Shown here: one piece after another, positions 47,591-59,273 of the stretch | Layout of the letters: the number at the start of each line of letters is the position of its first letter | How positions within the stretch are numbered: position 1 is the stretch's first letter | DNA from: Camillea tinctor | Taxonomy: Eukaryota; Ascomycota; Sordariomycetes; Xylariales; Xylariaceae | Assembly (NCBI GenBank): GCA_022578605.1 | Contig: MU394099.1 | Span: 124,391 to 188,390, forward strand | DNA length: 64,000 nt | Direction: 5' to 3' | The notes under the pieces: model-generated | The model's database searches: none | The model's input: the letters and a program-made list of their open reading frames with translations, nothing else | Told to the model about the DNA's origin: nothing | Position numbers and translations under genes: made by a program

Positions 47591-49412
47591 GGTAGAAGGT
47601 TGAGTATGCTAGGAAAAGAAACAGGATGAGTGATTCATGATGGGGGAAGAAGTTATTGGGAGCTGATTATATCTATTCGTCTAAGAGCGAAAGGTCCAAG
47701 AAACATGTGTCAAAATACTTATCGAAGTACCCCATGGAAACCAGCCAGTCATCAAATAAGCAAATACTGCCATATAAATCTCCACAATTATACGACAATT
47801 GCGAAGATGATATCATGGTATAGGTAGTCTACATCGGAGATATAACTCTTCTGGGATGGCGAATGTAGCCTAGAGAAGGCTGCGAGTACTGAAATGCTGT
47901 CGGCTGGCTGTGCTCTGATAATGTGATGCAACCACGTACTAACCCAATGGGTTGCGTGGCACTTGAATGGGCTGAAGCCCCTAGATACTCTAGGTGGCAA
48001 GAATATCGTGTGTAAAGACTTGTCACGACCGAATAAGCTAGGTCTTAGGTGCTACGAGGCTGTTGTGCGGGGATCTAGAACTTCAACTACCTGTGATATC
48101 GGTACTACCCAAAAACACTTTTGCTTCCGTGATCCGCTGGTGCTAATAATGCCTGTTGATAAGGATACCGCCTTAATCTGGAGAGACAACATGCCAACAT
48201 TCGCATATTAAACCGATGAACCCTGGGATAAGACATCTATAAAATATCTAGACTTTCAGATCGAGTGTACCGAAAGAGGATAGATGTCAGAAGCGAGGTT
48301 CTGAAGATCTTGTCAAGGATGATGTTTTTTTGTGGGGGAGGGGAGGGGTTAGTGTGCAGCTTAGGCAAGAATGTATTAGGTATCTCGGTATAAATCATAT
48401 TAGTATAGAATCCTGACCCCTAAGGCGGTGTTGTGGAGGCTCAGACAACGAGGAACTTCACGATTGCTTCAGTGTATATGTACCTAGGCATATGCATAAT
48501 CCATAGCGTTGACTTCAGAAAAGCCACTTTCCTTTTTATCACGAGGGATCTAGTAAAGTTAGGTAATCACGGTGTTGCTATGCAAGGAACTGTGATCACA
48601 TGTGATACCAATACATATACATAGAAAATTTTCCTTTGTTCTATGTATCTTTTGACCTATCATCCTTGATGTTTGGGGGGCAGTTACTTACAACATATAA
48701 AGACTAATATGGTCCCTTTTCACTCATATTATGTTTAACTAAACAGTATGATGATTGAGTGTTGTAGACTAATATTTCACTTAAATACGTGGTATTTTCG
48801 GCACCTCTAATTACTGCCATAATATTAAATTTATATACCTATATTTTCATAGAATGATTCTATTAGCCTGAAACTACTAAAGTTAAGTAGGGACCTTTTG
48901 GAATGCTGACCGGAGTTCTCACGCAATGAAGATTTAGTTTGGGTTGTGGATGTAAAGAACATTACCCGTAAATTTTCGAAAGGTGTGGTTTATCTAAGTC
49001 AACCATGCGTTACGCAACAGTTGGTAAGAGCAGAACCACAAATACTTTTGAAAAGTTCTTTGGTTCCCCTAGGAGCACAAAATATTGCCTTGCAACTAAT
49101 GGCTTAACGATTTTTAAAAAGAATCCTTACTCCAATAGGTCAGGTAATATATCACGGTATTCTGATCATGAATATTCTGAAGGATGATGGGCTGGGTAGA
49201 TCTTTTATATAATGATGCTATTCGCGTCCTTCGATACGAGAAACTCTGTCTTCTACAGGATATTCACGCTCCGCGTCTTGTTATTTGATTTCAACCAAAC
49301 CGACTTGATACCATTGCAGCTGTATTCAATGAATGACTTATCCTTTTAGGCCCCAAGAATACTACGCCATATGATGACTCGCAGGCCTAATATTTGGTTT
49401 CCCTTTTTGGCA
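47591..49412. other. AT-rich intergenic region with a dispersed repeat
   Basis: No gene recognised; frames of 60-80 codons lack domains. A 32-bp sequence at 48740-48771 recurs at 54627-54658 with three transition differences. Confidence 0.5.
48740..48771 (+). repeat. dispersed 32-bp repeat, copy 1
   Basis: Matches 54627-54658 at 29 of 32 positions. All three differences are A/G or T/C transitions, with the more AT-rich state here. This is compatible with RIP-type mutation of a repeated element. Confidence 0.55.
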
Positions 49413-50148
49413 TCAACATTCACTTCTTCCCTTTCTCAAGATACACACAACCTTGATAGAATCCGTTGTGCCCTGAGCCTGTTGTATGTAGGAAGTTACT
49501 TGTTCCGCAGTCCATGTCCTTATAAGGCATTTTTCACTTATCATTATACGTAGGTTGCAGGTATTATGCATCTTCGGTACATCATACAGTCCTACTCCTT
49601 CCACTTTGGTGTATTTACCCTGTAATAGAGCCACATGCTCGGGTATGGGAGTCCTTAGGACTGAGGCCTGCACCTTGTCTTCACGAAGAACAAGGTCTGT
49701 CAGTGCTTCCTGCTCATCAAGTTTCTCAAGAAACCTTTCATGAAGTCCCTCGTATCTTCCTTCCGATTTATAACAATTCTTAACTAGCGTCGTCTACAAC
49801 ATAATAATTAATTAGAGTACTGAATCGTATACCGAATACTTACGTCATTAAATTTTTTGCAGGCTTTGACGTGGAAAACATCATGACGTATCTTTTTAAA
49901 CAGGTTAGATCTGTAATTGTAGAGTGAGGGAAATCTGGAGCCGTGCTGACCTCCACATAGAATTGGCGGTTTTGTTTTCCAAACATTTTGTCCAACTCCT
50001 TAGCCAAAGTTTTTGGCTTGGAATGGTTGGTGTGTATTTCTGCGACTGGCTGCTTTTCTTTACTCCAGAAAGCTATCATTTCCTCCCGCGTTGCGAACTC
50101 TGGTACCTCATACGTTTGCTCCATTTGCATTGTTGATTGGGAAGACAT
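49413..50148 (-). CDS. small gene of unknown function, model uncertain
   Basis: Three coding blocks in a row on the minus strand. Block 1 runs from ATG 50148 (MSSQSTMQMEQTYEVPEFAT...) and is a charged segment with REEMIAFWSKEKQPVAEIH and KTLAKELDKMFGKQNRQFYVEV. Block 2 is about 49909-49844 (NLFKKIRHDVFHVKACKKFND). Block 3 is 49793-49413 (TTLVKNCYKSEGRYEGLHER...ending RKGRSEC). The intron between blocks 2 and 3 is clear (GTAAGT...TTGTAG, 49794-49843) and in frame. Between blocks 1 and 2 the natural acceptor (ACAG at 49911) is one base out of frame with the best donor (GAG/GTCAGC), so either a weaker donor is used or there is a frameshift. I do not recognise the family. It borders the decaying HET region and may itself be a pseudogene. 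Confidence 0.4.
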
Positions 50149-51279
50149 GAATGCCTGCAACTGAAGAACCTTGAAAAGTGTATGATGAAAAGATTTTCTG
50201 ATTCCCTTTGAAGGATTGTAATGATGTATACAAGGCATGGGTTGCTCATTTACGGAGAAAGTGCGAGATATATATATTGCCGTCACGCCTCGCTTGGAAT
50301 AGTCTTGGTACCATGTGTAACGAACCTTTAAGACACATAGATTGTGTCAAATAATTACCGAAGAGGCAATAAATGAACCAGGGTTCTCTATGTCTGTGTG
50401 TTTCTGTGTGTTTGCTATGGAAGCAATATGCAGTAGGTATGTCTTGTGACGTACCTCTTTCTAAACTCGATGGCAACTCTTATCATCGTAGAAGGTCTTT
50501 TTATAGAATCACCGTAAATCAAGAAAATGATGAAACACCTTGGATCTACAGTTTTGGCCTTATTGTCACGAGACAACTAGCATTAAATCAAAAGGTCACG
50601 TTACCAATGCACGCAAGACTGGAATTTACAACTGCCGGTGACGACTCTCTTTACAGCTAGAAAATGTCTTCTTGTTCCTTAATAGAAACACATATTGAAC
50701 CCTTGATCGGACACGCCGCTCTGGCCCCTGACTTCCGGCTATTCAAGGGGTGTAGTTATAATTCATAACAATAACTATGTAACCCGGCGTTGAAGACCGG
50801 AGTTTCTATTACTAGAAACCCACAACATTGTCGAGAGTGACGGTATAAGGTAAGGGTTAAAGTTTTTATATTAGGCACATGTTATTTTTCAGGAACAGAA
50901 AGGAACAAGGACACCGGTTTCGAGCATCCAGGCGCAGTAACACAGACAAAATTCTAGTAGCCTGCACTAAATGTCATGATTAGGTGCCCGAGTTCTTGGT
51001 AGATACCCTGTTGCTTACATGAGGCATCTAACATCCCTACGTGAGCATGCCAATAATCGTATGTAGGCAGAGGTAAGCTCGCACCAGGTTTCATCATTTC
51101 AATCTTGGGTTACTTTGCTAAGTTGGAGGCCGTATAGCTTCAAGTGGTTATAGTATAAACCTGTAAACTGGTTTTATAGCATCAATTTTCATAGGTAGGG
51201 GTACTTCGGACGGTAATACAAGGCTCTAATTTTGAATTTGTCTGCAAGCACATGCGGGAGTTGGCGTTGACCACGGCTG
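50149..51279. other. intergenic region, no gene seen
   Basis: About 1.1 kb between the small unknown gene and the HET pseudogene's 3' end. A 95-codon plus-strand frame at 50373-50660 has no recognisable domain. Confidence 0.45.
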
Positions 51280-53680
51280 TTATACCAAGATAAACTTCTG
51301 AGCTACCCGGCCTTTTTCGCCCTGCTCCTCCATAGCACGCCCTTGCATGTATCCATCCAAATAACACTCACCAACACATTCCCATACAACAACACCCTCC
51401 TTATTCATTGAGCCACCCTGGCATCTCTCTCGTAGTACAAAAGGTACAGTTCCCCCATATAACACTGCGAGGATGTCACCTGGTCTAGCTGCGAATGGAC
51501 AAAGACCTTTCGTACCACCTTCAGTCGTCAGAAAACATGGACTGTGGCAGTCTAATGATGCGTTAGGATTAGCCGGCTCGTAATGTGAGTCGAAGTGACC
51601 TCGCATTAAACTGACGTCATCGTCCATGATGTACGTGTTTGTATGATTCGACCCTAGTTGGTGTGACCACTTTCCAGTTATATTGAGGGGGTCGAAAAGC
51701 GCGACGTATGCTCTGTGAAGAGCCTCATGCTTACCAGGTCCCCTAAAGTATGGATATCGCGTGATGCTGGCAATCCTGCCGACTTGAAGGCCCGTAACGC
51801 AAAGTTCGCGCCAGGGAGAAGCAGTAAGGAGATCAGTGTCTGGGATCGAATCCCCACCAGCACTATATATATCAGAGGTGGCGAGCCCTAGGATCCCGAT
51901 GGCCCAGTTGCTGTAACCTCTATAACCCTAAGACCAACTCGGTAGTTGTGACACGGTAGTCGCGTCTCTGTCGTAGGTTGTCTCTTGCCATGTTCTTCCC
52001 TCCAAGGCTTGCACTGCTGATAAGATCTTCAGGCTTTTGTGCTCATGAATCCACCACTTGGTAAACCTTGTAAACACCTCCTCGACGGACCTTGTGTAAT
52101 CCACAACGATGTCCTTGGGCAGCCTGTCAAGCTGGCTCGTCTCCTGGCCGAACTGCAGCATGGCGAATATTTTGTCTCGGGAGTCAGTCGCGTCTAGATC
52201 CAGTCCCTTGATCAACACGTCTAGGATATTCAGGCTTGAGGACGACTCCGTACCCTCTCTACCCTTGGAATCCAAAATGGTCGCAAATATGGGTGGCATG
52301 AACACCTTATAAGCCAGGTTCGCCATCATGTCATGCATGCCTATGCAACGGTTGACGCGGAGTATTGTGGGCCACGAGAGCACGTCGGTGCCACAAAGCA
52401 CGCGAACTGAACGAGCATTAAACACCTCCTGAATGACCCAGGTTCGGCGAAGCCAAGGGAGTTCGAACAATGGCCACTCAGAGAGAAAGTTATGCGTCGC
52501 GCTGTGCCGCTCTATCAACGGGTGGTGAATATCATCCTTATATTTTAAGTCAACAGCCCTCGTAGAATTTAATGAGTCACCGCCCATCTCGAAGCGTTCT
52601 CGGATAGCCTCAACGGTCCTGATAGTCCGCCTCGTCGCTTCGTTTCCATCCCCAAGCCATATAGCAACCGAAGATGCTTTTGTATAAATATCTCTCATCA
52701 ATGCAACTTGACTAGCCCTCTCACTGAGATCGTCCTGATTGATGCGTATCGCGTCTATCCAAAGGATGCGCTCTTCTGCTGGAGAACGAAGTCTCTTTAG
52801 AGCGGCATGGAGTGCTGATGTAATGGACAGGGTATATTCCCTAGTCCCCTCCTGCTCTGGGACTCTTACAGTGATTGTACCCTTCTCCCTAGGATCCCCC
52901 CAACAATAAGAGAGAGCCTCATATTCGATGCTTAAATGCTGGGAAAGAACTGCGTATATCAATGAACAAAACAGCGACTCGTCTGCCTGTCCCTTGTCTA
53001 GGACAAGCAGGCGGATCTCTTGCGAACTTTGATCAAGTGGTCGATAGCAGCCTGGTTCATGCGCTACTGATGAGCCTGTCATTAAAGACCTCGAAACTGA
53101 CGGCGTGGTGTTTCCAGCAACGATATCGGCAGTATGTTCCTCGTTTCCGAGAACCTCGATCTCGACTTCTTGAACGAAGTTGATCCACGCGGGCCACTGC
53201 GCCTTGGGAATGACCTGGATGGAGTCGCCTCCCCTGATGGAAGAGACCCATTCGCGGATAGACTGATCTTGACTATCGGCACACCAGCATATCTTGTGCC
53301 GCGTGAACCGAGCTTTTGCGTGAACATTGCGCTGCAGAACTCGTTTTGGCGCGCGATTGTGTCCACCCGGCGTGAGTGCCGTAGCGACGAACCATGTGAA
53401 CGAATCCTTTCCCCCATGTCTATGCGCGCTATCGCCAAACCCTGGTGACTTCTTAGCACGTACATAGGTTAGATACATGGTAGATGGCTAGAGTTAGGAG
53501 CGCATACCTTGGTCATGAGATAGTAGTCTGAAAACAACTCGGTTTACAGAATGTATATCGGTAGGGACGTGTAGTTCCACGTAAGATCGCTCAGGGCAGG
53601 ACCTAGACACGTTGACTAGACCTTCACGTTTCCGCTTGATCACTCTCACTCCTCTCTGCCCCACTGATTCCTGCTGGTAA
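51280..53680 (-). pseudogene. HET-domain gene interrupted by an in-frame stop codon
   Basis: From 53478 to 51280 a single frame runs for 733 codons with only one internal stop, a TAG at 51928-51930, placed right after LPSWS, where intact relatives read on (LPSWVPDWR type). After the stop the same frame continues: GYRGYSNWAIGILGLATSD, IYSAGGDS, WRELCVTGLQVGRI, CFLTTEGGTKGLCPFAARPG with DILAVLYGGTVPFVLR, and ECYLDGYMQGRAME, the standard C-terminal strands of HET proteins. HET motifs upstream: EYEALSYCWGD (residues 185-195), ILWIDAIRINQDD (238-250, with Arg where the family has Cys) and LRRTWVIQEVF. The N-terminal ~115 aa (HAKARFTRHKICW, GGDSIQVIPKAQWPAW) are a beta-rich module found in other fungal proteins, here fused to HET. 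Its upstream half continues in an exon at about 53680-53508 (ELHVPTDIHSVNRVVFRLLS), but the evident intron (GTATGC donor at 53507, acceptor at about 53461) does not keep the frame, so a second lesion is possible. An active readthrough product cannot be excluded. Confidence 0.7.
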
Positions 53681-54243
53681 GGTTAAGGATGCACTCGAAT
53701 GCAATATTATTAATTGGACTTATGGTTATTAATACTCCGCGGTGCGTCTGGTACCCGAGTAAATCACACCTGACGTAACTATAGACAGATTGGGAGATTG
53801 ACGGGCTAATAAGAAAGTTATACTGTTGTGGGGACTAAGAAGATAAAGAACTATACAACTGATATGTGAAGCCTGGGGCCTACACTGTTGCCTACTATTG
53901 CCTTAGATACTATTCTAGATAGTCTACTATGTAGCTCTGGCCAGCGACCGGACCCTCCTTTTGCTGACCTTTCCCAATACATCCCACTTTATCCCATTTT
54001 TACGCATCAATAACATAGGTGTCTAAACATTAAGGATATATAATACGTTGCTTGTTACGATCCTACAGGGACCAAAAGGGAACAAGAGATTTGATTTAAC
54101 ATTACGTGACAATGGACATAGTAAGAATAGATGTAAATGAAAAACACATTTTAGAAAACACATTTAAGTCGTATTTAACATGCTATTGAAGGAAAGGATA
54201 GGTATATTAAAAAAAAAAGCGGCATTTTCTATGTATTTAGTTA

Positions 54244-54383
54244 TGTGACGGCCTGGGTCAGCCGGTCACATTCACCTCCCAGCTTATAACCCCACTTAGG
54301 ACTTCGAGTCGGCGGACTTGAAGTTCTGCTACCCTTTTGCGGACTCGGGGGATTAGTGTAGTGGGCCAAGCCACCCCGTGACA
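54244..54383. mobile_element. solo LTR (140 bp) with 5-bp target-site duplication
   Basis: A 140-bp GC-richer block begins TGTGACGG and ends CCGTGACA (TG...CA, 7 of 8 bp inverted at the ends). It is flanked directly by AGTTA on both sides (54239-54243 and 54384-54388). TG/CA ends plus a 5-bp duplication are the marks of LTR-retrotransposon integration. No internal retroelement coding sequence or second LTR is nearby, so this is a solo LTR or a very short terminal-repeat element. It sits between two HET genes. Confidence 0.72.
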
Positions 54384-54626
54384 AGTTACTCGTTTTCAGC
54401 TTTTAATTTATGACTTATTCTAGGTACTTTTTAAAATATAGTGAGTGTACTGTTGTGGGGACTAGGAGAACCAGGGATCACAACTCCATGTGCATATATA
54501 TATATATAGATTGCGTTGCTTTATAAGTTGGCGAAAATTCTCCTTCCATGGTACGCCGGCGTTAGTTTAGATAATAGATCAATGCATTACATTATTAAGG
54601 TCTTTTCTATATGTCTTCTTTACAAA

Positions 54627-54658
54627 TAAACAGTATGATGGTTGGGTGTCGTAGACTA
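54627..54658 (+). repeat. dispersed 32-bp repeat, copy 2
   Basis: Near-identical to 48740-48771 (three transitions in 32 bp), with the GC-richer state here. It is part of an unrecognised repeat shared between the two AT-rich spacers. Confidence 0.55.
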
Positions 54659-55154
54659 GGGGCTATAGTCTTTAGTCCCTCATAGCCTCATACAACTGAT
54701 AGTAGGGGGTCCTCCGTATCTCCAGTTTCGTACTTTAAAATCTTTCTAACAAACATTGTAATTATTTAGTTGTTCTTGAACTATTGTTACTTGCAGATTA
54801 AGAAAACTCAGTATGTGAATAATAATTTAAATATTGCTTTTTAATATTCTATTTTATAAAATTTTTATCATAAGAAGTATAAGCCTTTACACTAAAATTG
54901 GGGTGGGATAATCATTTAACCATCGTAGCTACCAAAAGAAATTTACATGTAGTCTTAGTGTGATCCGTAAAGGGGGGTTGTTAAAGGCGCCACGTCACGA
55001 TCGCTTTGGTTGGCTTCCATGTTCAGCTTTGATGCTACTGAGTTTTATTGCTCAGTATCTGTTTACAATTTTACTTTCCCAAACTATAATTTTATCATCT
55101 TTTGCTCTTGTGATATCTTCAAGGCTGTAATGCGCTGTATTGTGCGAACACTAG

Positions 55155-57061
55155 ATGGCTGGTCTAAAAGATTATCCTCAGCTCCCTAACGAGCGCAGTA
55201 TTCGCGTAATCAAGCTTTATGGTGCTGCAAACGCAGATGAAGCTATTTGCTTTGATCTTATTTCTGTTTCTATGGATGAGTCACCACTGACATCTTACGA
55301 GGCTCTTTCGTATACATGGGGTGGGCAGCCATTAGATCAAGTTGTCTATGCCAATGGCGAAGAATCTTTCGTTACCCAAAATGCGAAAGCTGCTATGAAG
55401 AAACTTCGCCCATCCAAGCCAGGTAAATTCCGAAACATCTGGATCGATGCCATTTGCATCAATCAAACGGATATAGACGAGAAGGCTTCACAAGTCCAGA
55501 TGATGCTAGAGGTATATGCAAGGGCGCAACGAGTCAACATATGGCTGGGCGAAGGAAACAAATTAAGTGTTTTCATTTTAAAGTGGCTGCGATTGACTGG
55601 CCTACCTTTTTCATCAATCATGATCGCGAGGCAAAAGTTCTCAACAGCCTATGTCAGGACAACTAGTTATTACCGAAGATTAATTCTAAGATCACTAGCT
55701 TATTGTTGCGATTTCTTCATGATCTCTGCTATGTTATTCATTGGCTTGGGGCCGCTACTACCTTTTCGAGTTTTTCCTGTCTTTAAAGGTTAGTTGACTC
55801 ACTCCTTTATCTTCATACTATTAGCTAAACCATTAAGAGACTTGAAGCGGAAATTACAAGCTGGTATAGCCGACATGGCGTCGAGAGAGTACTGGGAAAG
55901 AGCATGGACTGTACAAGAGGCTGCAGTAAATCCATCCTGCTTTGTGCTTTGTGGACCATCTGAGCCGCTTCGAATTGAAGCATTCATCATAGGCCATTTT
56001 GTGGTAGGGCTCTTCTATATTTTCTACGGCATTGGAAATATATACCTACCTTATCGACTCCATTTGCATAGCGACAGTGTTTATGCTTCAAACAGCATGG
56101 AGCTCAATGAGCGGGCACTAGATTCTATGTGCGCTAAGAAAGCCACAGTAGAAGTAGACCGCATATTCGCTCTCAGAGCCATGTTCCCGCACAGCCTTGG
56201 TAGTCTGCAAATTGACTATTCGCAACCTGCAAGAGATGTCTATACAGATGCTTCTCGGTTGCTCCTAACGACTACCCAGCGTGTGAGGTTCCTTAGATAT
56301 GCTTGTCGTGGTGACCGAGCTGATGGGTTTCCCTCTTGGGTGCCAGCATGGAATGATCCTCCGGATATTCCAGAAAAGCTATGCAGCTGTGCGCCAGCCA
56401 TGATTTCCGAGAAGTCTATGATTTCTGAGGGTGGCGATAAACAGGTTCTTAGGTTGAAAGGGCTTCGGATAGACAGAACCACTGCAAATGTAAGCAAGAT
56501 ATTTCCAAAAGTACCTCCTCCAAGAGTCCCGTGGTCTCGCTCGGTAGATCTCGTTGTGGCAGGAGAGGCGTTCGCAGTATTCAGGGCTTGGGTGGAAGAG
56601 ACGTGGGATAAGAACGGGGTAATGCCAAAACTGAGTCAGTTTGCATCCCTATTGGCTGGAATTTTCAACCTGAAGGCGTCCGAAGTTTGCGAGTGGTTTC
56701 CAAGCATCTGGGAAGAAAACGACTTTGGCACAGGGCAGAAATGGGGTTACGTCCTAGCTCCGAGAGAAGTCCACAATGCGCGCAAATTCACCAGGGAGTT
56801 CCTGCAACTTGTTAGCGGTCGGTCGCTCTTCCTAACTACTGGCGGGAAGGTTGGAATGTCAACATTAGTCGCGCGTGAAGGGGACGAGGTTGCATTGTTG
56901 ACTGGAGAACAGCTGCCATATCTCATTCGCAAGTGTCCTAGTCAACCAGGAAAATACACTCTGGTCGCACCATGTTGGATAAGCGGCGCGGTTAATGGCG
57001 AGGCATGGTCGTCAAAGAGCAGTGATGAACTATTAAGAGATTTGGAATATATTGAACTGCT

Positions 57062-57065
<4 letters not shown>
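55155..57065 (+). CDS. HET-domain protein, two exons
   Basis: Exon 1 55155-55788 and exon 2 55840-57065, 1860 nt in total, giving 619 aa. The 51-bp intron (GTTAGT donor, AAGAG acceptor) joins FPVFK to DLKRKL in frame. A TTAG acceptor at 55824 is also in frame but would leave an intron of only 36 bp. HET motifs: SYEALSYTWGGQ (residues about 46-57), IWIDAICINQTDIDEKASQV (about 95-114), RVNIWLGEG, YWERAWTVQEA (about 228) and FPSWVPAWN after a GDRADG turn. The C-terminal half carries GRSLFLTTGGKVGM, GDEVALLTGEQLPYLIR and YTLVAPCWISG-type strands. Two hydrophobic stretches (around the end of exon 1, and IIGHFVVGLFYIFYGIGN) may be membrane segments or buried helices. The stop codon is the first unit of a (TAG)29 array. 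Expected role: non-self recognition and programmed cell death; the partner is not known. Confidence 0.8.
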
Positions 57066-57151
<86 letters not shown>

Positions 57152-57152
57152 A
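57063..57152 (+). repeat. (TAG)29-TAA trinucleotide array starting at the HET stop codon
   Basis: Twenty-nine perfect TAG units followed by TAA, all in the reading frame of the HET gene that ends at 57065. The first unit is its stop codon. The complementary strand reads poly-Leu over the array, which is a frame artefact. Repeat length may be polymorphic or misassembled. Confidence 0.93.
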
Positions 57153-59273
57153 GTGTGTTGTCACTTTAGGATGATTCCAAAATGTATTGTCTACCGAAGC
57201 TCCTTCATTGGTTAGGGACTGACCTCCTTGCATATGTATATGGAAGCAAGGGGGCTTTTCATCCCTGAGGCCAAGATCCCTGATTCACATGATATACTAT
57301 AACTACACACATATTGTATAAGGAATATCAAGTTGTTCTTCTGCAAGAAACCTTAATTCAACGTCTTCAACCGTATGCCATAGGAGATCTACATAAGAGT
57401 AGGTTCCTTGCTTACCAACAACTCCCGCGCTAACTAATCATAGTATAATTTCTAGATTTCTAAGTTTTGAATTCTCGGAGATCTACTGGAGTGGTTATAA
57501 CCTATTTAAAGTATTCTTTTGAGTAAGGGGATTTGATCGAATAGGAGCTGGAGATATGAGTATAATGTTATGGGACGGAGACCTTTGTAGGATAAGTATG
57601 AAAGGACCTTAGACGCTATGGAATCTTGTAGTATAGGAACCTCTACAATTATACGGGGTTCACTATAGGTTGCTACGAGTTTTGTTTTCCTTCTGTTTTA
57701 CTACAAACTACTGTAACAGGTTTTGGGTATGGGTGGGACTACGTACTATTGGAGTTTCCATGGAAAGGCATCGTGATATATGCTATAAGAGAAAATAATT
57801 TCTGTCATATTATACAGCATTGACTCCTTTTTCCGAGTGTAACCGGGCTTATCAGTTCGGGAACAGCCGGGATCTGTTGTTTCTTTTTTCCATTCTATAA
57901 CCTCGTTTGTCATCACTAAAACTGCACAGGGAAGAAATAATTCGAATATCTAGTTCAGCCCGTGGGGGCTTTCTCCCATTTGACGATGGCTCTTTTTGAC
58001 ACTGCCATTTTAATCGCACTCTAGGTCTAGGCGAGAAGGTGATGAGCCATGGGGGACTTGAGTTGAAACTGTAACGTTGTCTTAGATCGATAGTAGAGGC
58101 AGCACTAGTGACTATCCTAGATCATATTGCTGGCATATTAATGTTACATCCGAGCTAGGGATTGGCTAGAGAGAAACATAGGTTATATAATACAGAATCG
58201 GAGCACAACGACCACTCGCTCATCGTGTGAAGCCTTTGGCCACCGGGTACAGTTGGTTGCCCAACCCAATTGTAACAATTAATGCTAGACTTTAACTGTT
58301 TATGGAGTCGTCAAGTGAGGCTGCTTCTGCAAATGTGGCAATCAGGTTTAATGAGCTGTCCCCCCCCTTGTTTTGATGTTAGGAATACCGTGCATTAAGC
58401 CATGTAAGATCAGGTTCTGTAATACATTCTTGCAGAACATGTTATCAGGCAGGCAGGGTAAAAGACTGCTACTATGTGAGTCATCTGTGATCTATGCAAC
58501 TCATAAAGGAGGTGGATTCATGTAACTTTCGCCGGGGGGAAGTCGATTGACTAACGGACATTTACTGATTTGGCAGCCTTCAAGGTATTCCGACATAACA
58601 TGGTGGCTCAAGGCCGCTCCTGTCACTCGACAGAACTCCTTTATGCCTGTCCTGTCGGTGGTAACCTTCATGTTAAGACTGGGAATCGTGATGTCAATGG
58701 AAAATAACGAATTAACTTAAAATGATCTATCAGTTGGAGTTTGTGTCACAACAATATGTAAATGCGTTAGTTCTCAGTCTTCATGATGAGGGCAAGGATT
58801 TAAATGGATCATCGTTGCTGTGAAGAATATATTCATGCAGTCTGGTATCTCTATATACATGCAGACACTCCACCAGAAGTCCACCTTTAAGCCCTCTAGT
58901 AGGCTGCCTTGTTGGGCAATACATTGGCTATAATACGTCGTCAAAATCGATTGGGCGGCAACAATTCTTGCATACGATAGGCAAAGTCACAATTATCTGC
59001 ATGAGACACGTAAGTAGCTCCCAATGGTGAATTGATATGCCTGAGATAATTCCTGTAATTGTGGCTTATTACCATCAATCATGTTGAGCTTCTCTGCATC
59101 TTAAAGGTGATAAGAAGAAAAAAGAAAACAAACCTTACCTACTAATTTCTGTTCCCATCTAATGAGTCTATAACACGATTGTATCTCAAGTAATTAGTAT
59201 ATAAGTATACACGTTTGCGGAGTGGATTGTATTCTCTTTTGTTTTGTAAGCGTTTATTTAAGAAGTAGTCAAT
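57153..59273. other. AT-rich intergenic region, no gene seen
   Basis: About 2.1 kb between two co-directional HET genes. No coding frame above 60 codons and no recognised repeat. The last ~150 bp are the 5' flank of the 894-aa HET gene. Confidence 0.5.

Larger units (their letters stand above)
53479..55154. other. AT-rich, repeat-bearing spacer between divergent HET genes
   Basis: Separates the minus-strand HET pseudogene from the plus-strand HET gene. Apart from the upstream pseudogene exon (about 53508-53680), it contains a short direct repeat TACTGTTGTGGGGACTA at 53821-53837 and 54448-54464, the solo LTR at 54244-54383, and copy 2 of the dispersed 32-bp repeat. The remainder is AT-rich and noncoding. 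Confidence 0.55.

Noticed and set aside
51661..51757. Possible intron (GTAAGC...CTAG) in the HET pseudogene after FRGPG
   Set aside because: Its length is a multiple of three and the sequence is open without it, so splicing is not required; it remains possible but unproven.
57033..57233. Minus-strand poly-leucine frame
   Set aside because: It is the antisense reading of the (TAG)n array and not a gene.
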